Source: Prauserella muralis (GTDB lineage Bacteria > Actinomycetota > Actinomycetes > Mycobacteriales > Pseudonocardiaceae). From it: DNA of 64,000 nt. Below are positions 1 through 8,814 of the stretch, one piece after another. The number at the start of each line of letters is the position of its first letter. The stretch's first letter is position 1. The stretch lies in the NCBI RefSeq assembly GCF_003202285.1, contig NZ_MASW01000005.1:434001-498000 (forward strand). Direction: 5' to 3'. The position numbers and the translations under genes were made by a program. A model generated the notes under the pieces. The model did not search any database, was not told the origin of the DNA, and saw only the letters and a list, made by a program, of their open reading frames with translations.

Positions 1-2
1 AG

Positions 3-371
3 CCGTGGGAGTGCGCGGGCAAGGTCGGCCTGCGCAACGACCGCGACGCCCGCAGCAAGCGCAAGCCGACCTACGCCGAGTCGGCCTACATCGGCGGGGG
101 AGGGCAGGCGAAGCCCACCGCGCCGAGTGGCCCTGGCCGCAAGCCCGCGTGGCCTGGAGTGGTCTACGCCTACGGCGACTGCGCGCCGCAGCTGCGGGCC
201 TTCCAGCTGCGGATGAACGCCTTTGGTTACGACTTCCAGGGCACCGGGTGCTACTACCAGGAGACCAAGCGGGCGGTGCTTGCGCTGCAGCGCGCGAACG
301 GCATCAGGGACTCCGGACGACTCGGACCGAAGACCTGGCACGCCGCCTGGGAGGGCAAGGCGCCCCGCTGA
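3..371 (+). CDS. Peptidoglycan-binding domain protein, C-terminal part
   Basis: The gene enters from the left edge; only the last 122 residues are present and the reading frame is open from base 3 to the TGA. The final 70 residues resemble a PG_binding_1 three-helix domain: a region with LRAFQLRMNAFGYD, then TKRAVLALQRANGI and LGPKTWHAAW near the end. Two Cys in this domain (CAPQ and GCYYQ) could form a disulfide, as expected of a secreted protein. The segment before it is a Gly/Pro/Lys-rich linker. The catalytic or anchoring N-terminal part lies outside the window, so its function beyond probable wall binding cannot be stated. Confidence 0.7.
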   Translation, partial: PWECAGKVGLRNDRDARSKRKPTYAESAYIGGGGQAKPTAPSGPGRKPAWPGVVYAYGDCAPQLRAFQLRMNAFGYDFQGTGCYYQETKRAVLALQRANGIRDSGRLGPKTWHAAWEGKAPR

Positions 372-417
372 CCCGCCCGGATTCCTGACCCTGCTCGCCA
401 GGTCGCGCGTCTGCGGC

Positions 418-470
418 GAGCCGAAGGGCACCCTGGGTACCCACGGTGTACCGAAGGGCACCTTGGGCTC
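418..470. repeat. 53-bp intergenic palindrome, copy 1
   Basis: Two 24-nt arms around a 5-nt centre (CACGG). The left arm starts GAGCCGAAGGGCACC; the right arm ends GGCACCTTGGGCTC. The arms pair at about 17 of 23 positions. CCGAAGGGCACC also occurs as a direct repeat (421-432 and 451-462), because each arm is itself a quasi-palindrome (CCGAAGG...CCTTGGG). It lies between the 3' ends of two convergent genes, 47 bp after the upstream stop and 27 bp before the next. Three further copies of identical length are at 36221, 37868 and 50062. Confidence 0.85.
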
Positions 471-497
471 GGCCACGGCGTTGAATGGTGCGGGGCG

Positions 498-1298
498 CTA
501 GCTCGCCGCGCCGGTGCCGGTTCCCGGCCACGCTCCGCGCTCGACGAGCACGTCGCGCAGCAGATCCGGCCGGTCGGTGACGATGCCCTGCACACCGAGA
601 TCGAGCAGCGCCCGCATCTCGTCCTGGTCGTTGATGGTCCACGTGTGCACCTCGACACCCGCCTTGCGCGCGGACCGCAGGAACCCCTTGTCCACAATGG
701 TCATCGGCCCCTGGGTCACCGGGACCTGCGCCATCGCACCCCGGCTGAGGAAACCCAGGCGGAGGAACGGCACCCAGCCGTTGGCCCACAGCACCGCCAC
801 CGAGCGCGGACCGAGTGAGGTGATGAGCCTGCCGCCGCCGAGCTTGCGCAGCCGCGCGAGCCGCGCGTCGGAGAACGCCGCGGCCGCGACGCGGTGGAAG
901 GCGTCGGTGCGCCGCAGCACGCGCAGGAACGGCTCGACCGCGTCGCCCGCCTTGACGTCGACGTTGAAGAACGCGTCCGGCAGTTCCTCCAGGACGTCCT
1001 CCAGCCGCGAGATCGGGGCCGTGCCACCGACCTTGGCCCTGCGCACCGCCGACCAGGTCTGCCGGGCGATCGGTCCGGTGCCGTCCGTGGTGCGGTCGAG
1101 CAGCGCGTCGTGGTGCACGACGACGACACCGTCGGAGGTCGCGTGCACGTCGGTCTCCACGTAGTGGTAGCCCTCGGCGACCGCGCGCCGGAAGGCGGGC
1201 AGGGAGTTCTCCAGACCGGCCAGGTCGCCGACGTGCCAGCCCCGGTGCGCGAACGCGCGCGGCAACGGCGTGGCCAGGTACGGGTGTGGCGAGAGCAC
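498..1298 (-). CDS. Glycerophosphodiester phosphodiesterase
   Basis: A 266-residue GDPD-family protein that would hydrolyse glycerophosphodiesters to glycerol-3-phosphate and an alcohol. The family signatures are visible: HRG at residues 18-20 with E30-N31, the metal ligands E48 and D50 in YVETDVH, and H63-D64 in VVVHHD. No signal peptide is seen, so a cytoplasmic UgpQ-like enzyme is more likely than a secreted GlpQ. Length matches the short bacterial GDPD class. It is convergent with the upstream wall-binding gene, with a 53-bp palindrome between them. Confidence 0.9.
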   Translation of the reverse strand: MLSPHPYLATPLPRAFAHRGWHVGDLAGLENSLPAFRRAVAEGYHYVETDVHATSDGVVVVHHDALLDRTTDGTGPIARQTWSAVRRAKVGGTAPISRLEDVLEELPDAFFNVDVKAGDAVEPFLRVLRRTDAFHRVAAAAFSDARLARLRKLGGGRLITSLGPRSVAVLWANGWVPFLRLGFLSRGAMAQVPVTQGPMTIVDKGFLRSARKAGVEVHTWTINDQDEMRALLDLGVQGIVTDRPDLLRDVLVERGAWPGTGTGAAS

Positions 1299-1364
1299 GT
1301 CTCCAGTGTGCCTGCCCGGCGTGGCCCCGGCATGAGCGCAGGATGGCGGGCTAGGGTCTGGCGG

Positions 1365-1745
1365 GTGAGCGAAGTGGCAGAGCAGACCAATCCGTCACGT
1401 GACGAATTGGCGCAGCTGCGGAAGCCGGTGCCGAAGCACTGCGGGTGGTGCGGCCGCAGGCTCGAACAGGGTACGACGGTGGGGCGCAGGCGCCGCTACT
1501 GCGGGCAGTCCTGCCGCCAGCGCGCCTACGAACGGCGGGCGGCCGTCCAGCGCACCGGCCTGCCCGAGGACGCTGTGGTGCTGTCCGACACCGAGCTCGC
1601 GGTGCTGCAGGACCGGCTGTTCCAGCTGCGGTGTGCCGCCGAGGACGTGGTGACGGCGGCCGAGGACGGCGCGGGCGCGGGCGAGCTGCGCCGGATGGCC
1701 GCCGAACTGGCTCGCTCGGCCAGGGAACTCGAACAACTCCGCTGA
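1365..1745 (+). CDS. Small Cys-cluster (putative zinc) protein
   Basis: 126 residues from a GTG start. C26-x2-C29 and C46-x3-C50 form a probable treble-clef or zinc-ribbon knuckle, embedded in a very basic stretch (GRRRRYC...CRQRAYERR). A helical C-terminal half, rich in Ala/Leu/Glu, follows. Two other proteins in this window (16698-17798 and 36517-37032) combine a similar C...C/C...C cluster with Arg-rich flanks. Nucleic-acid binding is plausible but there is no direct indication of function. The upstream region to the divergent phosphodiesterase is only 66 bp. Confidence 0.7.
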   Translation: MSEVAEQTNPSRDELAQLRKPVPKHCGWCGRRLEQGTTVGRRRRYCGQSCRQRAYERRAAVQRTGLPEDAVVLSDTELAVLQDRLFQLRCAAEDVVTAAEDGAGAGELRRMAAELARSARELEQLR

Positions 1746-2061
1746 ACCCCGCCGGTTCGACGTCCAGCCAGTCCGCCACAAAACGTCACGGTGACGAAAA
1801 CAGAGGCCGGGTACGGTGGCGGGGAAGGGCTCTGCCGTGCCACCGCGCACCGCGTTCCGCGTGGACACGGCGACTTCCATGTTGCTGATGACCAGGCGGC
1901 AGTGCGGGGCGCGAGCCGCCACGTGTGCATCACGGCAGTGAGAGCCAAGGGGCCGGGCGCGCCGCAAGCCGTCGCGACCCGGCGACGACCTCCTGCAGGT
2001 GCGTCACCGTGGCGCCGATAATGTACATTATGTCAAGTAAGCCTGGACCTGGCTCCCCGCG
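1746..2061. other. 316-bp gap without a convincing gene
   Basis: No ORF in either strand here has a recognisable product; those present look like frame shadows. Two perfect palindromes stand out: CGTCACGGTGACG at 1784-1796, flanked on both sides by A-runs, and ATAATGTACATTAT at 2018-2031. The second is strikingly AT-rich for this genome. The gap ends at the stop codon of a minus-strand gene, so the second palindrome is not in front of an annotated start. Confidence 0.6.
2018..2031. promoter_or_regulatory. Orphan AT-rich palindrome ATAATGTACATTAT
   Basis: A perfect 14-bp inverted repeat in an otherwise GC-rich gap, followed by TGTCAAGTAA. It looks like a repressor operator (AATGT/ACATT half-sites) but lies 31 bp beyond the 3' end of the next gene with no adjacent start codon. 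It may be a relic of a lost promoter or a site for a distant regulator. Confidence 0.4.
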
Positions 2062-2505
2062 CTACGCTCGCTCGAACACGAGGTCGAAGTCCTTGCGCCA
2101 GGTCGCTCCGCGATCGTCGGACGCCTCCCAGCGGCCTGCGATCCGGTCCGGCCCCACGTCGGCGACGAACCGCTGGAACATGTCGGGATCTTCGCGGCTC
2201 AGGCACCACCGCGCGCCGTCGAACGTCATGGCGTACACCCGGCAGGTTCCCCGTTCGTCGTGGTACAGCGCCGTGTAGGCGTCACGCACGTCGCTGCGGC
2301 CCAGCACCAGCACCATCTCGCTCGTGGCCTTGCCGACCTCGCCCGCCATCGTCCAGCGGAACACCACGAACGCGTCGCCGAGCCACTCGCCCGTCGCCGA
2401 CCCTGGCACCTCGCGGCCGGGCGGCTCGAGAAACCACGCGTCGCGCAGCGTCGCCCGCCACGATCCGACCAGGACGTCCAGCCGTTCCATGGCCTCGTTG
2501 CGCAT
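2062..2505 (-). CDS. DUF1579-like protein of unknown function
   Basis: 147 residues beginning MRNEAMERLDVLVGSW. The opening DVLVGSWRATL and the alternating hydrophobic/charged strands (FVVFRWTM, DAYTALYHDE, CRVYAMTF, GRWEASDD) suggest a lipocalin-like beta barrel of the DUF1579/nitrobindin type. The ATG at 2503-2505 has a strong GAGGAGG ribosome site 6 nt upstream, so the longer reading frame to 2598 is rejected. It is divergent from the DGPF/ECF42 module, with an 85-bp shared promoter region. Confidence 0.65.
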   Translation of the reverse strand: MRNEAMERLDVLVGSWRATLRDAWFLEPPGREVPGSATGEWLGDAFVVFRWTMAGEVGKATSEMVLVLGRSDVRDAYTALYHDERGTCRVYAMTFDGARWCLSREDPDMFQRFVADVGPDRIAGRWEASDDRGATWRKDFDLVFERA

Positions 2506-2590
2506 CGTCGCCTCCTCGAAAACGCGAACATGGCTTCGTTCTGCAGCGAATACGGCCAGAATGGACCCTGATCGCACCAAGGAGAACACG

Positions 2591-2998
2591 ATGGCCAAGT
2601 ACCTGCTGTTGAAGCACTACCGGGGCGCGCCCGCATCCGTCAACGACGTGCCCATGGACCAGTGGACGCCCGAGGAGTTTTCCGCCCACGTGCAGTACAT
2701 GCGGGACTTCGCCGCGCGGCTGGAGAGCACCGGTGAGTTCGTCGAGTCCCACGAGCTCTCCCCCGAGGGCACATTCGTCCGATACGACGGCGAGGGGCGG
2801 CCGCCGGTCACCGACGGCCCGTTCGCCGAGACCAAGGACCTCATCGCCGGCTGGATGGTGATCGACGTCGAGAGCTACGAGCGGGCGCTGGAGCTGGCCG
2901 GTGAGCTGTCCGCGGCGCCCGGTGCCGGCGGCAAGCCGATTCACGAGTGGCTCGAGGTGCGCCCGTTCTACGGCGTGACCCCGACCGCCACGGAGTGA
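2591..2998 (+). CDS. YciI-like DGPF-domain protein (ECF42 partner, module 1)
   Basis: 135 residues of the YCII/DGPF fold, a small ferredoxin-like domain. The signature VTDGPFAETK is at residues 73-82 (DGPF 75-78). AAGGAG precedes the ATG with normal spacing. Proteins of this kind are the hallmark neighbours of group ECF42 sigma factors, and the sigma gene follows after 6 bp. The biochemical role of DGPF proteins is unknown. Two paralogues occur at 12866 and 34495. Confidence 0.88.
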   Translation: MAKYLLLKHYRGAPASVNDVPMDQWTPEEFSAHVQYMRDFAARLESTGEFVESHELSPEGTFVRYDGEGRPPVTDGPFAETKDLIAGWMVIDVESYERALELAGELSAAPGAGGKPIHEWLEVRPFYGVTPTATE

Positions 2999-3004
2999 CC
3001 GACC

Positions 3005-4150
<1,146 letters not shown>

Positions 4151-4157
4151 CCGGGTG

Positions 4158-4700
4158 CTACCGGCCGTCCCGCCGCTCGTAGGTGCGGCGCACGCTGGTG
4201 CCGTTGCTGAGATCCGCGCCGTAGACGTGCAGGGTGACCGCGACGGTGTCGCCGGTGTTGCGGACACGGTGGATGTCGTCGGGCGGGGCGACGCCGCTGA
4301 CGGATCCGGCGGGCCGGTGTCTCTCGCCGACCTCGACCAGGCGGTCGCCGTCGATGTCGTACAGGGTCTCGGTCTCGGTTCCCTGCAGCACCGCGAACGA
4401 GCACCACACCAGGTGGTCGTGGATCTCCGTCACCTGACCCGGGCGCCATACCACGGCGGACACCGAGAACGACGCCTCGGCGTGCAGGGTGTGGCGGGTG
4501 TAGCCGTCGGGTGAGCCGGCTCGTTCGGCCGGGGTGAGCAGGTCGGTGCCCGGTGCCGTCTCCTCGAGGACGGTGGCGACCTGCCGGGCGATCGCCTGCG
4601 GCGGTGACTGCCGCCGGGCGTGTGGGCGGATGCGCTCGACCAGCTCGGCCAGGCCGGGCCTGGGTGGCGTGTCGGTGGGGGTGGTCAGTTGTTCGGTCAT
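4158..4700 (-). CDS. Cysteine-dioxygenase-like cupin
   Basis: 180 residues. The cupin metal site is visible: H94-D95-H96 in TEIHDHLVWC and H144 in DDIHRV, on a double-stranded beta helix (VVWRPGQVTEIHDH, AVLQGTETETLYD). This is the arrangement of thiol dioxygenases and of the related predicted metal-dependent enzymes (COG5553). The substrate cannot be told from sequence; cysteine or a small thiol is the family expectation. The start is the ATG at 4698-4700, giving MTEQLTT. It is divergent from the WYL regulator. Confidence 0.75.
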   Translation of the reverse strand: MTEQLTTPTDTPPRPGLAELVERIRPHARRQSPPQAIARQVATVLEETAPGTDLLTPAERAGSPDGYTRHTLHAEASFSVSAVVWRPGQVTEIHDHLVWCSFAVLQGTETETLYDIDGDRLVEVGERHRPAGSVSGVAPPDDIHRVRNTGDTVAVTLHVYGADLSNGTSVRRTYERRDGR

Positions 4701-4826
4701 GCCTCGATGCTCGTCCGGCGGCGGCATGACGTCCAATGCCAATCGAGACCGTGTGTGATAAGCGGAGTTGATGCGTCCGCGTATTCGTGCGCAGAGGGTG
4801 AGCGGTTTGTCTGCCAGACTGGGCGC

Positions 4827-5771
4827 ATGCGCGCTGACCGGCTCGTCGCGACCCTGCTGCTGATGCAGGCGCGCGGACGGGTCACGGCGGCGGAGCTGGC
4901 CGAGGAGCTGGAGGTGTCGGTCGCGACCGCGCGGCGCGATCTGGAGGCCCTGTCCTCGGCGGGCGTGCCGGTGTATCCGCAGCCGGGCCGCGGCGGCGGA
5001 TGGTCCCTCGTCGGCGGCGCCCGCACCGACCTCAGTGGACTCACGGCCGGCGAGGCGCAGGCGCTGTTCCTGCTCGCCGGTCCGGCCGCGACGGCCTCCC
5101 CCGCGGTGAAGTCGGCGCTGCGGAAACTCGTGCGCGCGTTGCCGGGCACGTTCCGCGCGGACGCCGAGGCCGCGGCCGAAGCGGTGGTGGTCGACCCCTC
5201 GCGCTGGGGCCAGGGCCCGCGGACGGAGCGGCCCCGCGTGGTCGAGACCCTGCAGGATGCCGTGGTGCGCAGGCGCAAGGTCCGCTTCGGCTACGCCAAC
5301 CGGTCGGGCGTGCGCAGCGAACGGCTGGTGGACCCGTGGGGCCTGGCCGACAAGGACGGCACGTGGTATCTGCTGGCGGGCACGGACTCCGGTCAGCGCA
5401 CGTTCCGCGTCGATCGCATCAGCGCCGCCGAGGTCACCGCGTTGCCCGCCGATCGGCCCGCGGAGCTGGAGCTGTCCGAGCAGTGGCAGCGGGTCGTGGA
5501 CGAGACGGAGCGGCACCGCTCGCTGGTGTCGGCGACGATCCTGTTTCCCGCGCGGTTTCTGCCGGTGCTGCGGGACCACTTCGGACGGCACTGCGCGGTC
5601 GAGGAGGACCTCGGCGACGGGCGGCTGCGGGTGCGCGTGGCGGCGCACACTCCCCTGTCGGTCGCCGAGCAGCTGGCGGGCTGGGGTGCGCACGTGGAGG
5701 TGCTGGAGCCCGAGGCGGTGCGGGCGGAGCTGGGCCGGATCGGGGCGGAGCTGGTCGCCCGCTACGCGTAG
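4827..5771 (+). CDS. YafY-family HTH/WYL transcriptional regulator
   Basis: 314 residues. An HTH_11/DeoR-like winged helix occupies residues 1-60 (GRVTAAELAEELEVSVATARRDLEAL). A WYL domain follows, with GTWYLLAGTDSGQRTFRVDRI around W180-Y181-L182, and then a WCX-like C-terminal domain. WYL domains sense ligands, often nucleic acid or small molecules. The ATG at 4827 puts the HTH at the very N-terminus, so the longer frame from 4620 is rejected. Divergent transcription from the cupin across a 126-bp gap suggests it may regulate that gene. The 3' end overlaps the convergent deaminase by 10 bp. Confidence 0.88.
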   Translation: MRADRLVATLLLMQARGRVTAAELAEELEVSVATARRDLEALSSAGVPVYPQPGRGGGWSLVGGARTDLSGLTAGEAQALFLLAGPAATASPAVKSALRKLVRALPGTFRADAEAAAEAVVVDPSRWGQGPRTERPRVVETLQDAVVRRRKVRFGYANRSGVRSERLVDPWGLADKDGTWYLLAGTDSGQRTFRVDRISAAEVTALPADRPAELELSEQWQRVVDETERHRSLVSATILFPARFLPVLRDHFGRHCAVEEDLGDGRLRVRVAAHTPLSVAEQLAGWGAHVEVLEPEAVRAELGRIGAELVARYA

Positions 5772-6187
5772 TAGCCGTCGACCGGTGTGCGGGCCTCGTC
5801 GTGCAGGGCCGGTCCCTCCGCGGGCACGGCCGGGAAGTCGCCGCCCGGCTTGAGCGCCAGCAGCTGTTCGGTGGACAGGGCGAAGACCACCCGGCCCAGG
5901 CCGGAGCGCTGGATGGCGCCCGTGCACATGCCACACGGCTGGCAGCTGGTGTACATCGTGGCGGCGGCCGCCTCGGCCGGATCCAGCTCCCTGGCCGCCC
6001 ACCTGGCCAGTTTCAGTTCGGGGTGCGCGGTGATGTCGTCGTCGGTGAGCGAGCTGTTGCGCTCCTCGGCCAGCACGCGCCCGTCGGCATCGGCCAGCAG
6101 TGACCCGAACGGCGGGTTGCCTCCTGCCCTGGCCTCCCCCGCCAGCGCGATGGCCCGGCGCAGCAGTCTCTCGTCCTCGGGTGTCAT
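5762..6187 (-). CDS. Cytidine/deoxycytidylate deaminase-family nucleoside deaminase
   Basis: 141 residues with the zinc deaminase signature: H55-P56-E57 (ITAHPELKL) and C85/C88 in TSCQPCGMC. These supply the zinc ligands and the catalytic glutamate. The overall shape (GNPPFGSLLAD near the N-terminus, then TAHPE) is that of guanine/nucleoside deaminases of the GuaD/TadA relatives. The exact base cannot be assigned. The C-terminal tail ends VDGYYA. Transcribed towards the WYL regulator, with overlapping 3' ends. Confidence 0.82.
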   Translation of the reverse strand: MTPEDERLLRRAIALAGEARAGGNPPFGSLLADADGRVLAEERNSSLTDDDITAHPELKLARWAARELDPAEAAAATMYTSCQPCGMCTGAIQRSGLGRVVFALSTEQLLALKPGGDFPAVPAEGPALHDEARTPVDGYYA

Positions 6188-6313
6188 GGCCGCTCCCCAG
6201 CTGTCGTGGTCAGCTCAGGGTACCCGCGCGGAAGGTGACCTGGGCCACGCGTGGACCCGGGCCGCTACTGGCCGGTAGACAATGGCGGGGTGCCTGCAGT
6301 GGCGGGAGGAACC

Positions 6314-7201
6314 GTGGAGCAACCGTTGTTCGGCTCGGTCGACGAGGTCGTCGAGCGACTCGCCGGAGCCGGATACCTGGCGTCGACCGCCGTGGCCACC
6401 ACGGTGTTCCTCGCCGACCGGCTCGGCAAGCCCCTGCTGGTCGAGGGCCCGGCCGGGGTCGGCAAGACGGAGCTGGCGCGGGCGCTGGCGGCCGCCACCG
6501 GCAGCGCGCTGGTCCGGCTGCAGTGCTACGAGGGCATCGACGAGTCCCGCGCGCTGTACGAGTGGAACCACGCCAAGCAGCTGCTGCGGATCACCGCCGC
6601 CAGGGACGAGCACTGGCAGGACACCCGCGACGACGTGTTCAGCGAGGAGTTCCTGCTCTCGCGGCCGCTGCTCACGGCCATCCGCAACGCCGAGCCCACC
6701 GTGCTGCTCATCGACGAGACCGACAAGGCCGACGTCGAGATGGAGGGCCTGCTGCTGGAGGTGCTCGGCGACTTCCAGGTCACCGTGCCGGAACTGGGCA
6801 CCATCACCGCCACCCGCAGGCCGTTCGTGTTGCTGACCTCCAACGCCACGCGGGAACTGTCCGAGGCGCTCAAGCGGCGCTGCCTGTTCCTGCACCTCGA
6901 CTTTCCCGAGCCCGAGCTGGAGCGCGACATCGTCACCCTGCAGGTGCCGGGCCTCGACCAGCGCCTGACCGAGTCGCTGGTCCGGGTGGTCGGCGCGCTG
7001 CGGGGGATGGACCTGCGCAAGGCCCCCTCGATCGCGGAGACGGTCGACTGGGCGCGCACGCTGCTCGCTCTCGGCGCCGAGGTGCTCGACGAGCAGGTCG
7101 TGCACAGCACGCTCGGCGTGTTGCTGAAGTACCAGTCCGACCACCGCAAGGCGGCGGCGGAGCTGCGGCTGGACCGCGTGCTCGGCTCGGCGACACCGTG
7201 A
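6314..7201 (+). CDS. MoxR-family AAA+ ATPase
   Basis: 295 residues from the GTG at 6314. Walker A GPAGVGKT is at residues 45-52 and Walker B VLLIDETD at 130-137. Sensor and arginine-finger regions follow (LLTSNATRELSEALKRRC). MoxR ATPases work with a von Willebrand A protein to mature or assemble other complexes; the partner gene follows with a GTGA overlap. GGGAGG ends 4 nt before the chosen start; a GTG at 6290 is the alternative. The similarity is to the CoxD/MoxR class associated with carbon-monoxide-dehydrogenase-type clusters, but no such enzyme is encoded here. Confidence 0.87.
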   Translation: MEQPLFGSVDEVVERLAGAGYLASTAVATTVFLADRLGKPLLVEGPAGVGKTELARALAAATGSALVRLQCYEGIDESRALYEWNHAKQLLRITAARDEHWQDTRDDVFSEEFLLSRPLLTAIRNAEPTVLLIDETDKADVEMEGLLLEVLGDFQVTVPELGTITATRRPFVLLTSNATRELSEALKRRCLFLHLDFPEPELERDIVTLQVPGLDQRLTESLVRVVGALRGMDLRKAPSIAETVDWARTLLALGAEVLDEQVVHSTLGVLLKYQSDHRKAAAELRLDRVLGSATP

Positions 7202-8598
7202 GCACGGGCGCGCGGCTGGTGGAGTTCGTCGGCGCCCTGCGGGAGCGCGGGATCGGCGTCGGCCCTGGTGAGACGGTCGATGCCGCCGCGGCGGTGGACG
7301 TGCTCGGGCTGGCCGACCGCGGGCAGCTGCGGGAGGCGCTGGCCGCCACGGTGCTGCGCCGCTCGGGCCAGCGGGCGGTGTTCGACGCCGTGTTCGACCT
7401 CTACTTCCCCGCCGCCGTGGGGAGGTCCGAGGCCGCGTCGCCGCCTGCGTCCACTGTGGAGGAGCTGCGCGAGGACCTGGTGCGGGCACTCGCCGAGGGA
7501 GACGAGGAGGCGCTGCGGGCACTGGCGGCGAGTGGGGTCGACGCCTTCGGCCGCTACGGTTCCTTCGGTGAGGCCGGCCAGGGCGGCGACGGCGGTTCGG
7601 GTGGCGGCGGCCGTGGGCTGAGCGGCTGGTCGGCCCACCAGACGCTGTCCGCCGTGCGCCCGGACGCGTTGCTGGCCCGGGTGCTGGCCGCGATGCGGCA
7701 GTCCTCCCCCGGCGCCGGTGCCCTCGGCGCCGCGCTCGCCGAGGGCGAGGCCCGCGCGCGCCTGGCCACCTTCCGTGAGCAGGTGCAGGCCGAGGCCCGT
7801 CGCCGCACGGCCGAGCTGCGCGGCCGGGACCGCATCGCCCGCCACGCCGTGCCGCCGCAGCTAGACCTGGTGAGCTTCACCAGCGCGACCCGTGAGCAGT
7901 TGGCGCAGCTGCGCCGTACGGTGCGGCCGCTGTCGCGCAAGCTCGCCACCCGCCTCGCCGCGCGCAGGCGCAGGGCCGGCCGGGGCCAGATCGACCTGCG
8001 CCGTACGGTGCGGCGGTCGCTGGCCACCGGAGGGGTGCCCCTGCGTCCCGTGTTGCGGCGCCGGCGGCCCGGGCGGCCGGAGCTGGTGCTGCTGTGCGAC
8101 CTTTCCGGTTCGGTGGCCGGGTTCGCCCAGTTCACGCTGCTGCTGATGCGGGCACTGGGTGACCAGTTCAGCAAGGTCCGCAGCTTCGCCTTCGTCGGCC
8201 TCACCGACGAGGTGACCGAGCTGGTGGCCGCGGGCGAGGCCGAGCCGGACGAGCTGGCCACCCGCATCCTCCGGACGGCGCGGCTCACCAGGTGGGGCAT
8301 GAGCAGCGACTATGGCGAGTCGCTCGGCACGTTCATCGAGGGCTGGCCGGACGCGGTGGGCCCGCGCACGAGCGTGCTGATCCTCGGCGACGCGCGCACC
8401 AACGGCGCCGACCCCAACCTGGCGGCCCTGCGCCGGATCGCCGAACGGGCCCGCCACGTGCACTGGCTCAACCCGGAGCCGGAGGCGCTGTGGGGCACGG
8501 GCGACTCGGCCGCACTGCGTTACGCCCGCATCGTGCCGATGCACGAGTGCCGCAACGCCCGGCAGCTGGCGCAGCTGGTGGCCGAGCTGGCCCCGTGA
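7198..8598 (+). CDS. CoxE-like VWA-domain protein
   Basis: 466 residues. The N-terminal half is helical and Arg/Ala-rich, with a Gly-rich linker (GQGGDGGSGGGGRG) near residue 130. The C-terminal VWA domain has the MIDAS motif D301-L-S303-G-S305 in LLCDLSGSVAGF, and later SDYGESLGTF and LGDARTNGADP. It starts inside the last codons of the MoxR gene (GTGA), so the two are translationally coupled and probably form one chaperone-like complex. Immediately after its stop the same frame reads into a relic of another gene (8599-8814). Confidence 0.87.
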   Translation: MSTGARLVEFVGALRERGIGVGPGETVDAAAAVDVLGLADRGQLREALAATVLRRSGQRAVFDAVFDLYFPAAVGRSEAASPPASTVEELREDLVRALAEGDEEALRALAASGVDAFGRYGSFGEAGQGGDGGSGGGGRGLSGWSAHQTLSAVRPDALLARVLAAMRQSSPGAGALGAALAEGEARARLATFREQVQAEARRRTAELRGRDRIARHAVPPQLDLVSFTSATREQLAQLRRTVRPLSRKLATRLAARRRRAGRGQIDLRRTVRRSLATGGVPLRPVLRRRRPGRPELVLLCDLSGSVAGFAQFTLLLMRALGDQFSKVRSFAFVGLTDEVTELVAAGEAEPDELATRILRTARLTRWGMSSDYGESLGTFIEGWPDAVGPRTSVLILGDARTNGADPNLAALRRIAERARHVHWLNPEPEALWGTGDSAALRYARIVPMHECRNARQLAQLVAELAP

Positions 8599-8814
8599 CC
8601 GCTCACCGCGCTGGAAGGGCTGGCGGGCGCTGCCGTGCTGGCCGGTGACGCTCGGCGGGCGGCGCGCCTGCTCGGCGAGGCGGCGCGGCAGCGGGCCGAG
8701 GTCGGTGTGCCGTTGCCGCCCGCCGAGCGGGACGATGTGAACCGGATCGCCGCCGCCGTGCGGGCGGCGCTGGGCGACGAGGCCGAGGAGCTCGGGGTTA
8801 GCCCTCCGGGTTGA
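8599..8814 (+). pseudogene. C-terminal relic of an AfsR/LuxR-type ATPase regulator
   Basis: Directly after the VWA stop, in the same frame, the DNA encodes [20 protein letters not shown] and then [40 protein letters not shown] and a TGA at 8812. This matches the usual end of large ATPase/TPR regulators (ALEGLA...GD..RAARLLGAA.. LR...[12 protein letters not shown]). There is no upstream portion and no convincing start or ribosome site. It is best read as the last ~70 codons left after a deletion. The end overlaps the 3' end of the opposite NAT gene by 17 bp. Confidence 0.6.

Noticed and set aside
894-1364. N-terminal extension of the small Cys-cluster protein back to 894.
   Set aside because: It would overlap the GDPD gene on the other strand for 400 bp; the GTG at 1365 gives a sensible protein.
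2506-2590. An ECF42 promoter before DGPF module 1.
   Set aside because: No TGTC-type -35 with a properly spaced CGWC was found in the 85-bp gap.
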